The translations under genes were made by a program, and so were the position numbers. This document shows positions 1-8,474 of a stretch of 64,000 nt of DNA, one piece after another. The DNA lies in contig NC_016025.1 of NCBI RefSeq assembly GCF_000226295.1, positions 372,001-436,000 of the forward strand, written 5' to 3'. The DNA comes from Chloracidobacterium thermophilum B. GTDB taxonomy: Bacteria; Acidobacteriota; Blastocatellia; Chloracidobacteriales; Chloracidobacteriaceae. Within the stretch, counting starts at the first letter, position 1, and each line of letters opens with the position of its first letter. The notes under the pieces are model-generated. The model ran no database searches, was not told where the DNA came from, and saw only the letters and a list, made by a program, of their open reading frames with translations.

Positions 1-1
1 G

Positions 2-105
2 GATGATCTGGCCAATCTGGCGGCCAATGACCCGCATTTCCGCCGCAAGATGCTTTCCATCCTGTCACGCCTGAAGACGGAGACGCCGTCCCATGTCGGA
101 AAGTA
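2..105 (+). CDS. C-terminal tail of an upstream gene (partial), possibly sctT/fliR-like
   Basis: An open frame enters from the window edge and stops at TAG 103-105, overlapping the sctU start (ATG 93) by 13 bp. Only 34 residues are visible, a charged soluble tail containing DPHFRRKMLSILSRLK. The overlap implies translational coupling with sctU. In most type III export operons the gene before sctU/flhB is sctT/fliR, so that is the likeliest identity, but nothing in this tail proves it. Confidence 0.45.
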
Positions 106-1172
106 GCGGAGAAAAGACCGAACAACCGACTCAAAAAAAGCTCGACGATGCGCGCAAAAAAGGACAGGTGGCCAAAAGCCAGGACTTGGTTTCAGCGGCG
201 CTGCTTGTCGGGTCCATGGGCATTGTTTTTCTTCTCACCGGCAACTTCATCGGCGGGCAGATTGTCGGACTCACCCAAAAAAGCATTCAGCAGGCCGCAA
301 CCTTCAGGGGCGAGCTGGATATGGCCACGGCTGGTGATGTTCTGCTCGAAGGGCTGACTACCCTGGCCCTGACCTTGGCGCCGCTTTTTCTGGTGGTGTT
401 CATTCTGGCAGCACTGGTTGGCTACATCCAGGTTGGAGCGCTGTTTTCAACCGAAGCACTCAAGCCGGACATGAACCGGCTCAATCCCTTCACGGCCTTC
501 CAGCAAAAGTTTTTCAAGTCACGCACCTACATCGAGTTTGCCAAGACCATCCTCAAGCTCGTCATTGCCACGGGAATCGCCAGCTACACCATTCTTGGTT
601 CGCGGCACATGCTTCCGTCGCTGGCCCGGGTCTCCCCGGCGGAAACCAGCCAGTTCATCCTGGCGCAGATCGTTGAACTGGGTCTGGCCGTGGCCATCTG
701 TTTCGTGGCGTTGGGGGCGCTGGATTTCTTCCTTCAGAAGTTCCTCCACATCCAGGACCTGAAAATGACCAAGCAGGAAGTGAAGGAAGAGTGGAAGGAA
801 CAGGAAGGCGACCCGCACATCAAAGCCGAACGCCGGGCGCTGCACATGGAGTTGCTCAACGAAGCCAGCGCCCAGGCCGTCCGTGAGTCGGATGTCGTGT
901 TGGTCAACCCGACGCACGTGGCTGTAGCCCTGCGCTATGACCGCAAAACGATGCAGGCGCCGCAGATTACGGCCAAGGGTGCGGACCTGATTGCCGCCCA
1001 GATTCGCAAGGTGGCCCAGGAAGCCGGCGTACCTATCAAACGGGATGTAGCCTTGGCACGCGCCCTCTACGAACTTGAAGTCAACAGCGAAATCCCTGAA
1101 AACCTCTACGAAGCCATCGCCATTGTCCTGCGCTGGGCTTACACCGTCGCGGAAACCCATCCCCGGTCGTAG
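93..1172 (+). CDS. sctU: Type III secretion export apparatus switch protein SctU/FlhB family
   Basis: 359 aa. Members sit in the inner membrane at the base of the type III export gate and switch substrate class after autocleavage. The N-terminus carries the family signature GEKTEQPTQKKLDDARKKGQ, followed by four hydrophobic segments (roughly residues 30-50, 85-110, 150-170, 185-210), a charged linker, and the cytoplasmic domain with the autocleavage motif NPTH at residues 272-275. Length is normal for SctU/FlhB. The N-terminal wording favours the non-flagellar SctU branch, but FlhB cannot be excluded. It overlaps the end of an upstream gene. An SctO/FliJ-like gene lies 5.5 kb downstream on the other strand, so export genes are dispersed here. 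Confidence 0.88.
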   Translation: MSESSGEKTEQPTQKKLDDARKKGQVAKSQDLVSAALLVGSMGIVFLLTGNFIGGQIVGLTQKSIQQAATFRGELDMATAGDVLLEGLTTLALTLAPLFLVVFILAALVGYIQVGALFSTEALKPDMNRLNPFTAFQQKFFKSRTYIEFAKTILKLVIATGIASYTILGSRHMLPSLARVSPAETSQFILAQIVELGLAVAICFVALGALDFFLQKFLHIQDLKMTKQEVKEEWKEQEGDPHIKAERRALHMELLNEASAQAVRESDVVLVNPTHVAVALRYDRKTMQAPQITAKGADLIAAQIRKVAQEAGVPIKRDVALARALYELEVNSEIPENLYEAIAIVLRWAYTVAETHPRS

Positions 1173-1211
1173 AAAGTGCTTCAAAGGCTGTGGTCGTAGA
1201 AAGTGCTTCAA
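1165..1211 (+). repeat. Two 20-bp direct repeats at the sctU stop codon
   Basis: The 20-mer GGTCGTAGAAAGTGCTTCAA occurs at 1165-1184 and again at 1192-1211 (27-bp period). The first copy contains the sctU stop codon. The second looks like a short tandem duplication that left the coding sequence intact. Confidence 0.8.
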
Positions 1212-1494
1212 GGGTTATTCCTGACAACTTATCTTTTTCATTATCAGATGCAGGTAACTAACAGCGGAGGTCTTCTGCACGCCTGGTGGCCCCCACAACC
1301 GGCAACCCCCACCAGCCCACGAACAGCCACACCCTACAGGCGCGTTCCAGCCATACCGACAAAAGCCCTTTTCTCAGCCAGCCGGCTCGCTTACCATCCA
1401 CCCCCAAACGGCCAAATTCACAGCATCCGGGCGGCGTCCAGCACGCCCCCCAACGACTTACCCACGACTTTCCCCATCCCGGAGGCACACATCC
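1173..1494. other. Intergenic region between sctU and the next gene
   Basis: 322 bp. Apart from the 20-bp duplication at its start I see no convincing gene, RNA or terminator. A good Shine-Dalgarno (GGAGG, about 1483) precedes the next ATG at 1495. Confidence 0.5.
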
Positions 1495-2145
1495 ATGCCA
1501 GAAGTCGGCGGCGTCAATCAGCGGCAGCCCCTGCCTTCGACCAACTCAGCCGGCGGAAGCCACGAACGGGTCGGCGGTACACGGTTCAACCCCGTCCAGG
1601 GCACTATCGGTCAGCCGGGCGAAATCGGCCAGCCACGCGGACTCCCGGCCCCGGAAGTACCAGGACAGAAACACATTCTCCCCGATGCCCTGCTGGGACG
1701 TGACCCCTCGCAGGTGCTGGCCGCCGAACAGCTCCGGGCCACCGGCGGCGCTTCGGCCACGGAAGAACTGCTCGGTCTCAACCAGCAGCCAACCATGCCG
1801 GGGACGATTCTCCCCCCGCTCGGCAACGACGTGGCACTACGGCACCTCACCCCGACCATGCGCCGCGAGCTGCTGCGCAAACTCCTTGACCGCCAGCAAC
1901 GCAATGCACGCCGTCTGCTGGCCGTCCTGCCGCGTGACGAGGAAGAACCCGACCCGGAACGCCGTCGGCGCCGCGCGCTGCCGGAAGACATCCCTGCGCC
2001 GGAAGCCTTGGCCCTACCGGAGCCGCAGCGTCAACGGGCAGCCCAGGAACTGCACCAGTCACTGCGGCTGCTGGAACTCATTGACCGCCTGATGGCCATG
2101 CAGGACGAAACCCTCGCCCAGATGAGCGCCAGCACCCAACGCTGA
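1495..2145 (+). CDS. Hypothetical Pro/Gly-rich protein with charged helical C-terminus, downstream of sctU
   Basis: 216 aa, family not recognised. The first 90 residues are rich in Gly, Pro, Gln and Asn and look disordered; residues ~105-216 are strongly helical and charged with an Arg/Glu-rich stretch (PERRRRRALPEDIPAP). No signal peptide or membrane segment. The ATG is preceded by GGAGG at 9-13 bp, which supports this frame over a longer overlapping one (1286-2092) lacking such a site. Its place after sctU and its disordered-then-helical layout would suit a secreted substrate, chaperone or regulator of the export system, but that is inference from position only. Confidence 0.6.
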   Translation: MPEVGGVNQRQPLPSTNSAGGSHERVGGTRFNPVQGTIGQPGEIGQPRGLPAPEVPGQKHILPDALLGRDPSQVLAAEQLRATGGASATEELLGLNQQPTMPGTILPPLGNDVALRHLTPTMRRELLRKLLDRQQRNARRLLAVLPRDEEEPDPERRRRRALPEDIPAPEALALPEPQRQRAAQELHQSLRLLELIDRLMAMQDETLAQMSASTQR

Positions 2146-2186
2146 AACAGCCCGGGTGAACCCGGTTGAAAAAGCCCAGCGGCACT

Positions 2187-3536
2187 TCAGTCTTCGGGAG
2201 GCGTGTCCGCCAATGGTTCCGGGGCCGGAGTGGTTGTTGCCAGCGCTGCCAGAACCACAAAGTAGGCGGCATTGGAGGGAATCTGCCAGTTGAAGTCAAA
2301 ACAGGCGTGCACCAGCCCGGCAACGCATCCACTGACCGTGCCCAGGTGAACGTATGTCCATTCGGTTGCCCGGCGCTCCCCTGACCGGCGGCGGAACCCC
2401 TGGCGCACCCGCCGGAAAAACCACCCCAGCCAGACCATGCCCAGCGCAAAACCGACGAGACCGGTTTCGGCCAGCAGTTGCAGGTAGTCGTTGTGCGCCT
2501 GCTCGACGCGATTCACCCCGTTGGACGTATCCACGCGGGTGTAGGCAATCTGGAAGGTTCCCAGCCCGCTTCCGGTCAGCGGACGCTCGCGCACAAGCGT
2601 CAGGGTGTTTTTCCAGATGACATTGCGTGCCACCTGGTCGGCCGTGGCCGGCAACTCACCGGGGGCTTGCAGGCGGCTGACAAGGGGATCAATGCCCATC
2701 CACCAGACGCCGACGAGAACCCCCAGCGGAATCAACGACAGACTGCCCAGAGCCGCCCGTCGCCAGCGCCGTTGCACCCGCGCGGCGAGCGCCACCGCGG
2801 TTAGTGTCCCGGCGGCCCCGGCAATCCAACCGCCGCGTGAAGCGCATAGCGCCAGGGACAACAGCATGACCACTGCTGCCACCACGTAGAGCCACCGCAC
2901 ATCGTCTTCAGTCCCACGCCGCCGCTGGGCCGCCAGGGCCACGGCCATAGGGGCCAGCAGTTCGATCATCCCGGCGTAGTGGTTGCGGTTGACAAAGGTG
3001 CCGAAGGGCATTCCCAGCAGCTTCCGCAATGCGGCGTAGCTTCCCTGTCCGATGAAGTGCTGCATGATGGCATAGAGCGCAAAGAGACCACCCCAGGCGA
3101 CAAAGACGTAGGCAAACAGCACCGCCTGCTTTTCAGAAGCAAAGAAGTTGGCGCTGACGACGAACAGACAGACCATAGCCAGCAGATGAACCGTCGCCTG
3201 GCGGGTGTAGAAATCATCCACCGTCTGCACTCCGGGCACCGGCAGCCGTTGCACCAGAGCCAGTCCAATGACGCCCAAACCAATCACGGCCCCGGCCGTG
3301 AGGTTGACTTCCCGCTGTCCAAGCCAGGTCTGGATGCCCAGCACCAGCGTCAGCCCAAAAGCGCCGGCGTGCAGGATGAGGCGCGCCCAGCCCTCAACCG
3401 AACCAAACGGCATCGGCAGCCACACCAACCACAACAGGAAGCCGACAAAAAGCGCCGCGTTGAACCGGGAGGCGGGATACGGCTCGTCCGGGGAATCCAA
3501 CCGTTGGCGGAAATGGTGCGGTGCGGAAGATGGCAT
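2187..3536 (-). CDS. O-antigen ligase/polymerase-like membrane protein (Wzy_C family)
   Basis: 449 aa polytopic inner-membrane protein with about ten hydrophobic segments and the large periplasmic loop near residues 290-350 typical of the WaaL/Wzy family. Loop motifs include a conserved NVIWKNTLTLVRERPLTGSG stretch (usual form: W..a...i...pl.G.G) and VEQAHNDYLQLLAETGL, the HN(D/S)YLQ..E.G motif of O-antigen ligases. ATG at 3536 overlaps the stop of the upstream TPR gene (TGATG), so the two are translationally coupled. It probably polymerises or ligates an undecaprenyl-linked glycan. Substrate cannot be told. Confidence 0.82.
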   Translation of the reverse strand: MPSSAPHHFRQRLDSPDEPYPASRFNAALFVGFLLWLVWLPMPFGSVEGWARLILHAGAFGLTLVLGIQTWLGQREVNLTAGAVIGLGVIGLALVQRLPVPGVQTVDDFYTRQATVHLLAMVCLFVVSANFFASEKQAVLFAYVFVAWGGLFALYAIMQHFIGQGSYAALRKLLGMPFGTFVNRNHYAGMIELLAPMAVALAAQRRRGTEDDVRWLYVVAAVVMLLSLALCASRGGWIAGAAGTLTAVALAARVQRRWRRAALGSLSLIPLGVLVGVWWMGIDPLVSRLQAPGELPATADQVARNVIWKNTLTLVRERPLTGSGLGTFQIAYTRVDTSNGVNRVEQAHNDYLQLLAETGLVGFALGMVWLGWFFRRVRQGFRRRSGERRATEWTYVHLGTVSGCVAGLVHACFDFNWQIPSNAAYFVVLAALATTTPAPEPLADTPPED

Positions 3537-4813
3537 CAGCGCGCTTTGGAAATCACTTCGAGGGCAAAACCACCAAACCAGACCGTTCCCGAAATGGGAC
3601 AGGTCCCCGGCGTCAGACACTCCGACGGGCGCAGGATGACCAACTCAACAGCGCCAACTTCCGGCGGAACGGCAAATTCACACACCACGCGCTGCCATGG
3701 CTGGTTCTCACGCCAGGGCGGAAGGGAACGCACACGCCACTTCGGATTCCCCACCCCCTGCAATTCCACGACCGGCGGCGCAGCCGCCACCAGGTCACGG
3801 CTGCGCACGAAGTAGGTCAGCCGATACGCGCCCGGCGGCAGCGCCAGAAGCTGACGGGCGTGGTAAAAGGCCGGGCCCGGCGAGTCATAGGCAATTTGCA
3901 GGGCATTGCCCCCAACCGGGACATCGGCGGCCCGGTCGAGCGCCAGCCGCGCACCGGCTTCATTCTGCTGAAAGCGCCACTCAAAAATGGGCACCCTGGC
4001 CGCCGGTTCACGAAAACCGCCGTCGTAGATAGCCGTCCGCACGAGGCCGGCCGGTTGCCGTTCGGGCAGGGCAGCCCATACCTGCCAGGCGGCTTCATAG
4101 GCGCGGGCTGCGAGCAAATCCTGAATGAAGGCGGTACTGTATTTCCGCTCCGGGTCGGGCTGCTGCCCCAGTACCGCCTGCCAGCGTTGGACGGCCGCCG
4201 CCACGCGCTGCTGCTGCACGAGCAGCCGCAGGTACTGGTACTCCACGCCCGGCAGGCCCGGCGGCAGCAATGATTCGACATACGACTGGTTGCCGTTGGA
4301 AATTCGCCATCCCAGATCGAGCATCAGGATGGCCTGGGTTGGGTTTGAACGCAGTGCACCCCGCGCATAGGGGGCAGCTTCCTCCAGCTTCCCGACCCGA
4401 ATCAGGGCATTGGCCAGTCGCCACTGCGTGATGAAATGGTTGGGGGCCAGGGACTGGGCCTGCCGCAGGGTGTGCTCGGCTTCGGCCACCTGCCCGCTGA
4501 TAGCCAGCGTATCCCCCAACCAGCCCCACAGGCGCACGTCGTTGGGTGCCAGCGTCAAAGCATAGCGAAGGTGGCGTTCTGATTCCTGATAGTCGAGGTG
4601 CTGTGGGTCCAGCAGGCAGGACAGCCCCAAGGCGCCCCAGAGGCGTGGGTTCAGGGGAGCGCGCGTCGCCGCCTGAAGCAGGTCTTCATAGGACGCTGGC
4701 GGGCGACGTTGCTGCCAAACATCATCGGCGGCTTCGTTTTGCCAGGACAGCCAGAACCCGAAGCCGCCGATGAGCGTCAGAGACAAACCAAGAATGAGGC
4801 GCCGCGGCTTCAT
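3536..4813 (-). CDS. TPR-repeat membrane-anchored protein, partner of the Wzy-like protein
   Basis: 425 aa from ATG 4813 (an upstream in-frame ATG at 4840 is possible; neither has a clear Shine-Dalgarno). An N-terminal hydrophobic anchor (RRLILGLSLTLIGGFGFWLS) is followed by at least three TPR-like helical repeats (residues ~45-160, with AEHTLRQAQSLAPN and LEEAAPYARGALRSNP). The C-terminal ~130 residues are beta-rich with Trp and look like a carbohydrate-binding-type jelly roll. Coupled by a 1-bp overlap to the downstream Wzy-like gene. In surface-glycan and exosortase loci a TPR protein commonly accompanies the polymerase. Exact role unknown. Confidence 0.72.
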   Translation of the reverse strand: MKPRRLILGLSLTLIGGFGFWLSWQNEAADDVWQQRRPPASYEDLLQAATRAPLNPRLWGALGLSCLLDPQHLDYQESERHLRYALTLAPNDVRLWGWLGDTLAISGQVAEAEHTLRQAQSLAPNHFITQWRLANALIRVGKLEEAAPYARGALRSNPTQAILMLDLGWRISNGNQSYVESLLPPGLPGVEYQYLRLLVQQQRVAAAVQRWQAVLGQQPDPERKYSTAFIQDLLAARAYEAAWQVWAALPERQPAGLVRTAIYDGGFREPAARVPIFEWRFQQNEAGARLALDRAADVPVGGNALQIAYDSPGPAFYHARQLLALPPGAYRLTYFVRSRDLVAAAPPVVELQGVGNPKWRVRSLPPWRENQPWQRVVCEFAVPPEVGAVELVILRPSECLTPGTCPISGTVWFGGFALEVISKAR

Positions 4814-4853
4814 GCTGTCAGCGCCAGGCCGCCGAAGCATTCAGGCACAGGCA

Positions 4854-5570
4854 TCAGGGACGCACGGGACTTACCGGCGCGTCATCCTGACCGGTCGTGA
4901 TGATCGGAATGATGCCGCCAATGACCCCGGCCGCCACAACTGTCGCCAACACACCCGGATTGGCACCAATCACCGGAGCAACTGGTGGAATCACCGGCAG
5001 CGCTGGCGAGGCCGAAACGGCGCAGTCAAATACAGCGCACCGGAAATCATCCATGCCGGTTGAGTCAAAACGAATGTAGGCATTTTCCGGGTAATCCCGG
5101 GCCTGCGCTTCACCAATCGTCTCGATTGTTGGCGCTGAGGCTTCCGGTCCGCCGAACATCGCCACATTGCCTTTGATGACATCAATGTGGGTGCACCGGG
5201 TTGAAAAAACCTGGACTAATGAGCCGCTGCTTTTGATGCAACGGAGAATCCCAGCGACCAGTTCGATCCGTACCCGGTCGGCCAGGAAGTTGACAACGAT
5301 TTCACTGTTGTCACCCATGTAGAACTGCCCGACATTGGCAATGCTCAGGATGGCGTAGCCGGTCTTGCCAGTGGTGATGCGGCTGCCGCTGGCGACAGCC
5401 ATACTGCCGGCCGCCGGGTTGCCATTGATTTTGACGTCACCGCGCGGCATCAGTTGCGCCGCCTGCGCGCCCTGTGCGCTGACACGATGACCAGAGAGCG
5501 GGAACCACGCCGCCGTTGCCAACGCAACAGCCAGCGCAAAAGCACATGCGAGTTTCAGATGGCGCGTCAT
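4854..5570 (-). CDS. Secreted FecR-like domain protein with hydrophobic C-terminal segment
   Basis: 238 aa. A clear signal peptide ends near SAQG (residue ~33). Residues ~45-150 read as a FecR-type beta-domain: a segment resembling 'sgs.i.TgktgyA.l.i...gqf.mgdnSei.v', then EL..G.l....s.g. . The C-terminal 60 residues are Pro/Val/Gly-rich with a hydrophobic stretch (GVLATVVAAGVIGGIIPII) and could anchor it. FecR-like domains of this sort occur in periplasmic or surface proteins of glycan-secretion loci. Lies 40 bp before the TPR gene on the same strand, so probably one operon with the TPR and Wzy-like genes. Confidence 0.7.
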   Translation of the reverse strand: MTRHLKLACAFALAVALATAAWFPLSGHRVSAQGAQAAQLMPRGDVKINGNPAAGSMAVASGSRITTGKTGYAILSIANVGQFYMGDNSEIVVNFLADRVRIELVAGILRCIKSSGSLVQVFSTRCTHIDVIKGNVAMFGGPEASAPTIETIGEAQARDYPENAYIRFDSTGMDDFRCAVFDCAVSASPALPVIPPVAPVIGANPGVLATVVAAGVIGGIIPIITTGQDDAPVSPVRP

Positions 5571-5630
5571 CGGATGGGTTCTCCAAAAAAAGAGTTGAAA
5601 GACCTGTAAAAAAAAACAATGCGATCAAAC

Positions 5631-5647
5631 GGCCGGAGCTTCCGGCC
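5631..5647 (-). terminator. Possible terminator after the VWA gene
   Basis: A 7-bp perfect stem GGCCGGA/TCCGGCC with a 3-nt loop abuts the stop codon of the VWA gene (minus strand). A run of nine T lies about 14 nt further on, which is farther than ideal for an intrinsic terminator. Confidence 0.35.
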
Positions 5648-6505
5648 TCACCGCGCCGACAGTGTAAACGGTATTTCAGGATTTGTGGACTCCCAGGTTG
5701 CCCGATAAAGCACACCAGGCATACTGAGACGGCGCTTGAAATACGCGCCAAAGGCTTTCCAGTCGTCATAGTTGACCACTTCACCGCCGGTTTGCCGGGC
5801 GACGAAGCGGAGCGTTACGTTCGGGATGTCCATGCGCCGCGACCCACTGCCGGTCACCAGAACGGCATTTTCTTCGTCCACCCGGGCGCTGAAGCTGCGG
5901 TAGGCCCAGTTGACATACGACACCACCATGTTTTCCTTGATGATGCGTGGAAGGTCAATGCGCTCGGCAAAACTGTCATTGCCATCGGTGACGACAATGC
6001 AGTGCGTCATCTTGTTACCAATAATCTCCTGTAACGCCGTCAGCACGCCATAAATGTTGGTCATCGACTTCATCGTATCGTCTTTGGCGCCACCGCCGGA
6101 CCACAACTGCTGCTCCCTGGCCAACGCACTGTCAAGGGTGGCCCGGGAGGTCGTGAAGTCCTGCAACATCGTTTTCTGCATACTGAAGCGGGCAATGGCC
6201 GTAGGAACAGCCATCTGGGCCGGCAGTGCCTTGCGCAGTTCTTCCACGATCCGCGGGTAAATCGGCACCATGCTGCCCGAACCATCCAGAATGATGACCA
6301 CCTGCTCAACAGGCTTAATCTGGGTCACGGTCGCCGGCACGCGCATCCCGCCTTCGAGGACGCTGTAGTTGGCGCCGGCCCGGTCGCCGAGAATGCGTTC
6401 CTCGCGCTTCATGGTGGGCATCTGTGCCCAGACGACATCGCTGGCCAGCCATCCGGTCAGCAACACCGTACCCAATCCCAACCCAAATCGAATCTGGCGT
6501 ATCAT
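5648..6505 (-). CDS. Secreted von Willebrand factor A (VWA) domain protein
   Basis: 285 aa from ATG 6505, preceded by GGAG at a good distance (longer frames from 6601 lack this). Signal peptide to about residue 28 (WLASDVVWAQ). The VWA fold starts with QVVIILDGSGSM; DGSGS at residues 74-78 is an intact MIDAS motif, and VVTDGNDSF supplies the later Asp. Length and architecture resemble the secreted VWA proteins that are numerous in Acidobacteriota. It likely binds a protein ligand through a divalent metal in the periplasm or outside. First gene of the minus-strand run VWA - FecR-like - TPR - Wzy-like. Confidence 0.8.
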   Translation of the reverse strand: MIRQIRFGLGLGTVLLTGWLASDVVWAQMPTMKREERILGDRAGANYSVLEGGMRVPATVTQIKPVEQVVIILDGSGSMVPIYPRIVEELRKALPAQMAVPTAIARFSMQKTMLQDFTTSRATLDSALAREQQLWSGGGAKDDTMKSMTNIYGVLTALQEIIGNKMTHCIVVTDGNDSFAERIDLPRIIKENMVVSYVNWAYRSFSARVDEENAVLVTGSGSRRMDIPNVTLRFVARQTGGEVVNYDDWKAFGAYFKRRLSMPGVLYRATWESTNPEIPFTLSAR

Positions 6506-6670
6506 GATTAGCTTCTCCCTATCTGAAATCTTGAGGCAGGTCAACCGGCGACAACTGATATGCTTGGTTGATGTTGGACAAAAGTGTATGGTGTACGACA
6601 AATTTGTTGCTTGGTAACACTACCGGCAAGGCATCGTCAAGCTCCGGGTAAACCATACCATTCCGGCGGC

Positions 6671-7156
6671 TTAGTCCCGCCGGCCATGACGCGCCGTGCC
6701 AAACTCGTCATTGGCCTTGTTTTCGCGGCGTTCAGCCTCCAGCTTGCGGGACTGCTGCCAGCTTTCCTTGTGCTTTTCAATGGCCTGCACCTCTTTGGAA
6801 GCCTCGATAAGACCCTGCAGGGCAGCTTCAACGGCGGCTTCGGCCTGCTGTATGACGGCGCGCTGCTGCTCGACGGCGGCGCGCAAACGCCGTTCTTCTT
6901 CTTTCAGGTCAGCCAGAAAGGTACGGTGCGCCAGCAGGACATGCGCCGCTGAGCCGGCCCGCAAAGCCGCAACCAGCTTCGCATCAGCCTCGGCCTGCCG
7001 CTGCCGGCAGGCATCCACAGCCGCCAGCCGCCGTGCCAGCTCGGCTTCGGCCTCCGCCAGCGCCTGGCGGGCCGTTGCCAGACGCTGCGCTGCCTCTTTC
7101 TTGACCTGCTCGCGTACTTCCAGAACGGGCTGAAGGCGGTAACGGGGCTTTTTCAT
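6671..7156 (-). CDS. FliJ/SctO-like coiled-coil type III secretion stalk protein
   Basis: 161 aa, almost wholly alpha-helical and rich in Ala, Glu, Arg and Gln. The N-terminus KKPRYRLQPVLEVREQVKKE matches the FliJ pattern (F.L..vL..R....d.a...la), and the middle (HVLLAHRTFLADLKEEERRL) fits the second helix of the antiparallel coiled coil. FliJ/SctO is the central stalk of the export ATPase. With sctU nearby this supports a flagellar or type III secretion system in the genome, although the ATPase gene is not in the window. The phaC-like gene ends 128 bp upstream. Confidence 0.7.
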   Translation of the reverse strand: MKKPRYRLQPVLEVREQVKKEAAQRLATARQALAEAEAELARRLAAVDACRQRQAEADAKLVAALRAGSAAHVLLAHRTFLADLKEEERRLRAAVEQQRAVIQQAEAAVEAALQGLIEASKEVQAIEKHKESWQQSRKLEAERRENKANDEFGTARHGRRD

Positions 7157-7174
7157 AGGGCTTCTGGCAGGTAA

Positions 7175-7192
7175 AACCGGACACGTCCGGTT
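7175..7192 (-). terminator. Short perfect dyad between phaC-like gene and fliJ-like gene
   Basis: 8-bp arms AACCGGAC/GTCCGGTT separated by 2 bp. On the minus strand the stem is followed by four T counting the arm end, so it could act as a weak terminator for the PHA genes or as an operator before the FliJ-like gene, whose start is about 20 bp away. Confidence 0.4.
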
Positions 7193-7284
7193 GGTTCAGG
7201 GTTCTACTGCCAAGCAAACGCTTCCCGGAGGGGGCTGTCAAGCCCGGCGGTCTCGCCAGACACACAGCCACGAGTCCAAGGCTG

Positions 7285-8472
7285 TCACACGTGCGCGTGG
7301 GAAGCCAGCCACCGGTCAATGGTCGGCCACACGGTCGTCAGCGCTCCGCGCCCAACAGCTAACGCCAGGTGGCCCAGCCGTACCCTGCATTCCCGGTAGC
7401 GGGCCGGTGAAAGCTGTTCTCCCAACGCGGCGGCGCTGGCCGGATTCACAATCTGATCCAGAAGACCGATGATGTTGAGCACCGGACAGTCCAGTTGCGC
7501 CAGGGCCGCGCGCTGCCCCTGGATGGTCAACGTGCCTTCCCACAGGGCGTTGGCGCGGTAGTAGGTCGTGACAAAATCAGCATAGAACTGTCCCGGCAGG
7601 GGAACGGCATCCGCCAGCCAGACTTCCGTCGCCAGATGTGTATCCCGCTCGGCTGTATCCAGCCACATCAGCCAGGGCTTGGTGGTGTAGGTTATGGGCT
7701 TGATGCCGCGAAAGGAAGCACTGACCAGCCAGCCTGGCAGGTTGCCAAAAACGGCCACCACGCACTGCGGGTCGAAAGCCGGGTCGGCCAGCCACGTCCG
7801 CAACGGCGTGTCACGGACGAAATCCGCCGGCGTCCCCAGCAGGATGAGACTTCGCACCGGCGCCGGATGGAGCGCCGTGTAGGTCGTTGCCAACACGCCC
7901 CCCATGGAGTATCCCAGCAGATGCACCTGGGCAGCACCGGTTTGAGACAGGACCGCCTCAACCGCGCGTCCGATGACGCCCTCCAGCACATCTTCCAGAC
8001 GCCACCGGGATTCGTCCCTGCCGGGCGTTCCCCAGTCAAGAACAAACACCTGGTGTCCCTGCCCCGCCAGAAACGCCACGAGACTCCGCCCGGCGTAGAG
8101 GTCAAAGATGTAGTGCCGGTTGATGAGCGAGTTGACAATCAGCACCGGTAGCGCCGAAGTCCGGCGGCCGTTCTGAACCGGCGCATAGTGGCGCAACTGC
8201 GTCGGCCCAACGAGCGGCGTCACCAGGCAGGGCGTTGTGGCCACCGGCGGTGCCACGGACCGCACAGCCGCCAACTGCATCTGGCAGCGCGTTTCCTGGG
8301 CGATGGCAAAGGGATGCCACGGCTGGGCCGCACCGGTCCAGGACATCCAATCCAGCCACCGGTTCACGTGCCAGCCCGACCAACCAACCCACGGCTGGCG
8401 TTCGGTCTGGCGCAGCCACCAGCCGTCGAGCCGCCACTGCCACTGTTCGAGAAATTCACTCAAAGGCAACAA
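7285..8472 (-). CDS. PHA synthase-like alpha/beta hydrolase (PhaC family) with Ser nucleophile
   Basis: 395 aa, the length of class III PhaC. The fold is clear: PVLIVNSLINRHYIFDL near residue 109, VFVLDWGTPG near 142, nucleophile elbow GYSMGG (Ser189), Asp339 in IIGLLDQIVNP and His368 in RLGHLALAVG. PHA synthases use Cys in a G-x-C-x-G elbow; here the residue is Ser, as in lipases and depolymerases, so activity as a polymerase is uncertain. It lies 2 bp after a PhaE/phasin-like gene, the arrangement of class III synthases. Role: PHA synthesis or turnover at granules. Confidence 0.78.
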   Translation of the reverse strand: MLPLSEFLEQWQWRLDGWWLRQTERQPWVGWSGWHVNRWLDWMSWTGAAQPWHPFAIAQETRCQMQLAAVRSVAPPVATTPCLVTPLVGPTQLRHYAPVQNGRRTSALPVLIVNSLINRHYIFDLYAGRSLVAFLAGQGHQVFVLDWGTPGRDESRWRLEDVLEGVIGRAVEAVLSQTGAAQVHLLGYSMGGVLATTYTALHPAPVRSLILLGTPADFVRDTPLRTWLADPAFDPQCVVAVFGNLPGWLVSASFRGIKPITYTTKPWLMWLDTAERDTHLATEVWLADAVPLPGQFYADFVTTYYRANALWEGTLTIQGQRAALAQLDCPVLNIIGLLDQIVNPASAAALGEQLSPARYRECRVRLGHLALAVGRGALTTVWPTIDRWLASHAHV

Positions 8473-8474
8473 GG

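Noticed and set aside
1286-2092. 268-residue frame overlapping the gene at 1495-2145
   Set aside because: Arg/Ser/Pro-rich shadow composition and no ribosome site; the 1495 frame has GGAGG and a balanced composition.
2979-4273. Plus-strand frames opposite the Wzy-like and TPR genes
   Set aside because: Antisense shadows with no domain or start signals.
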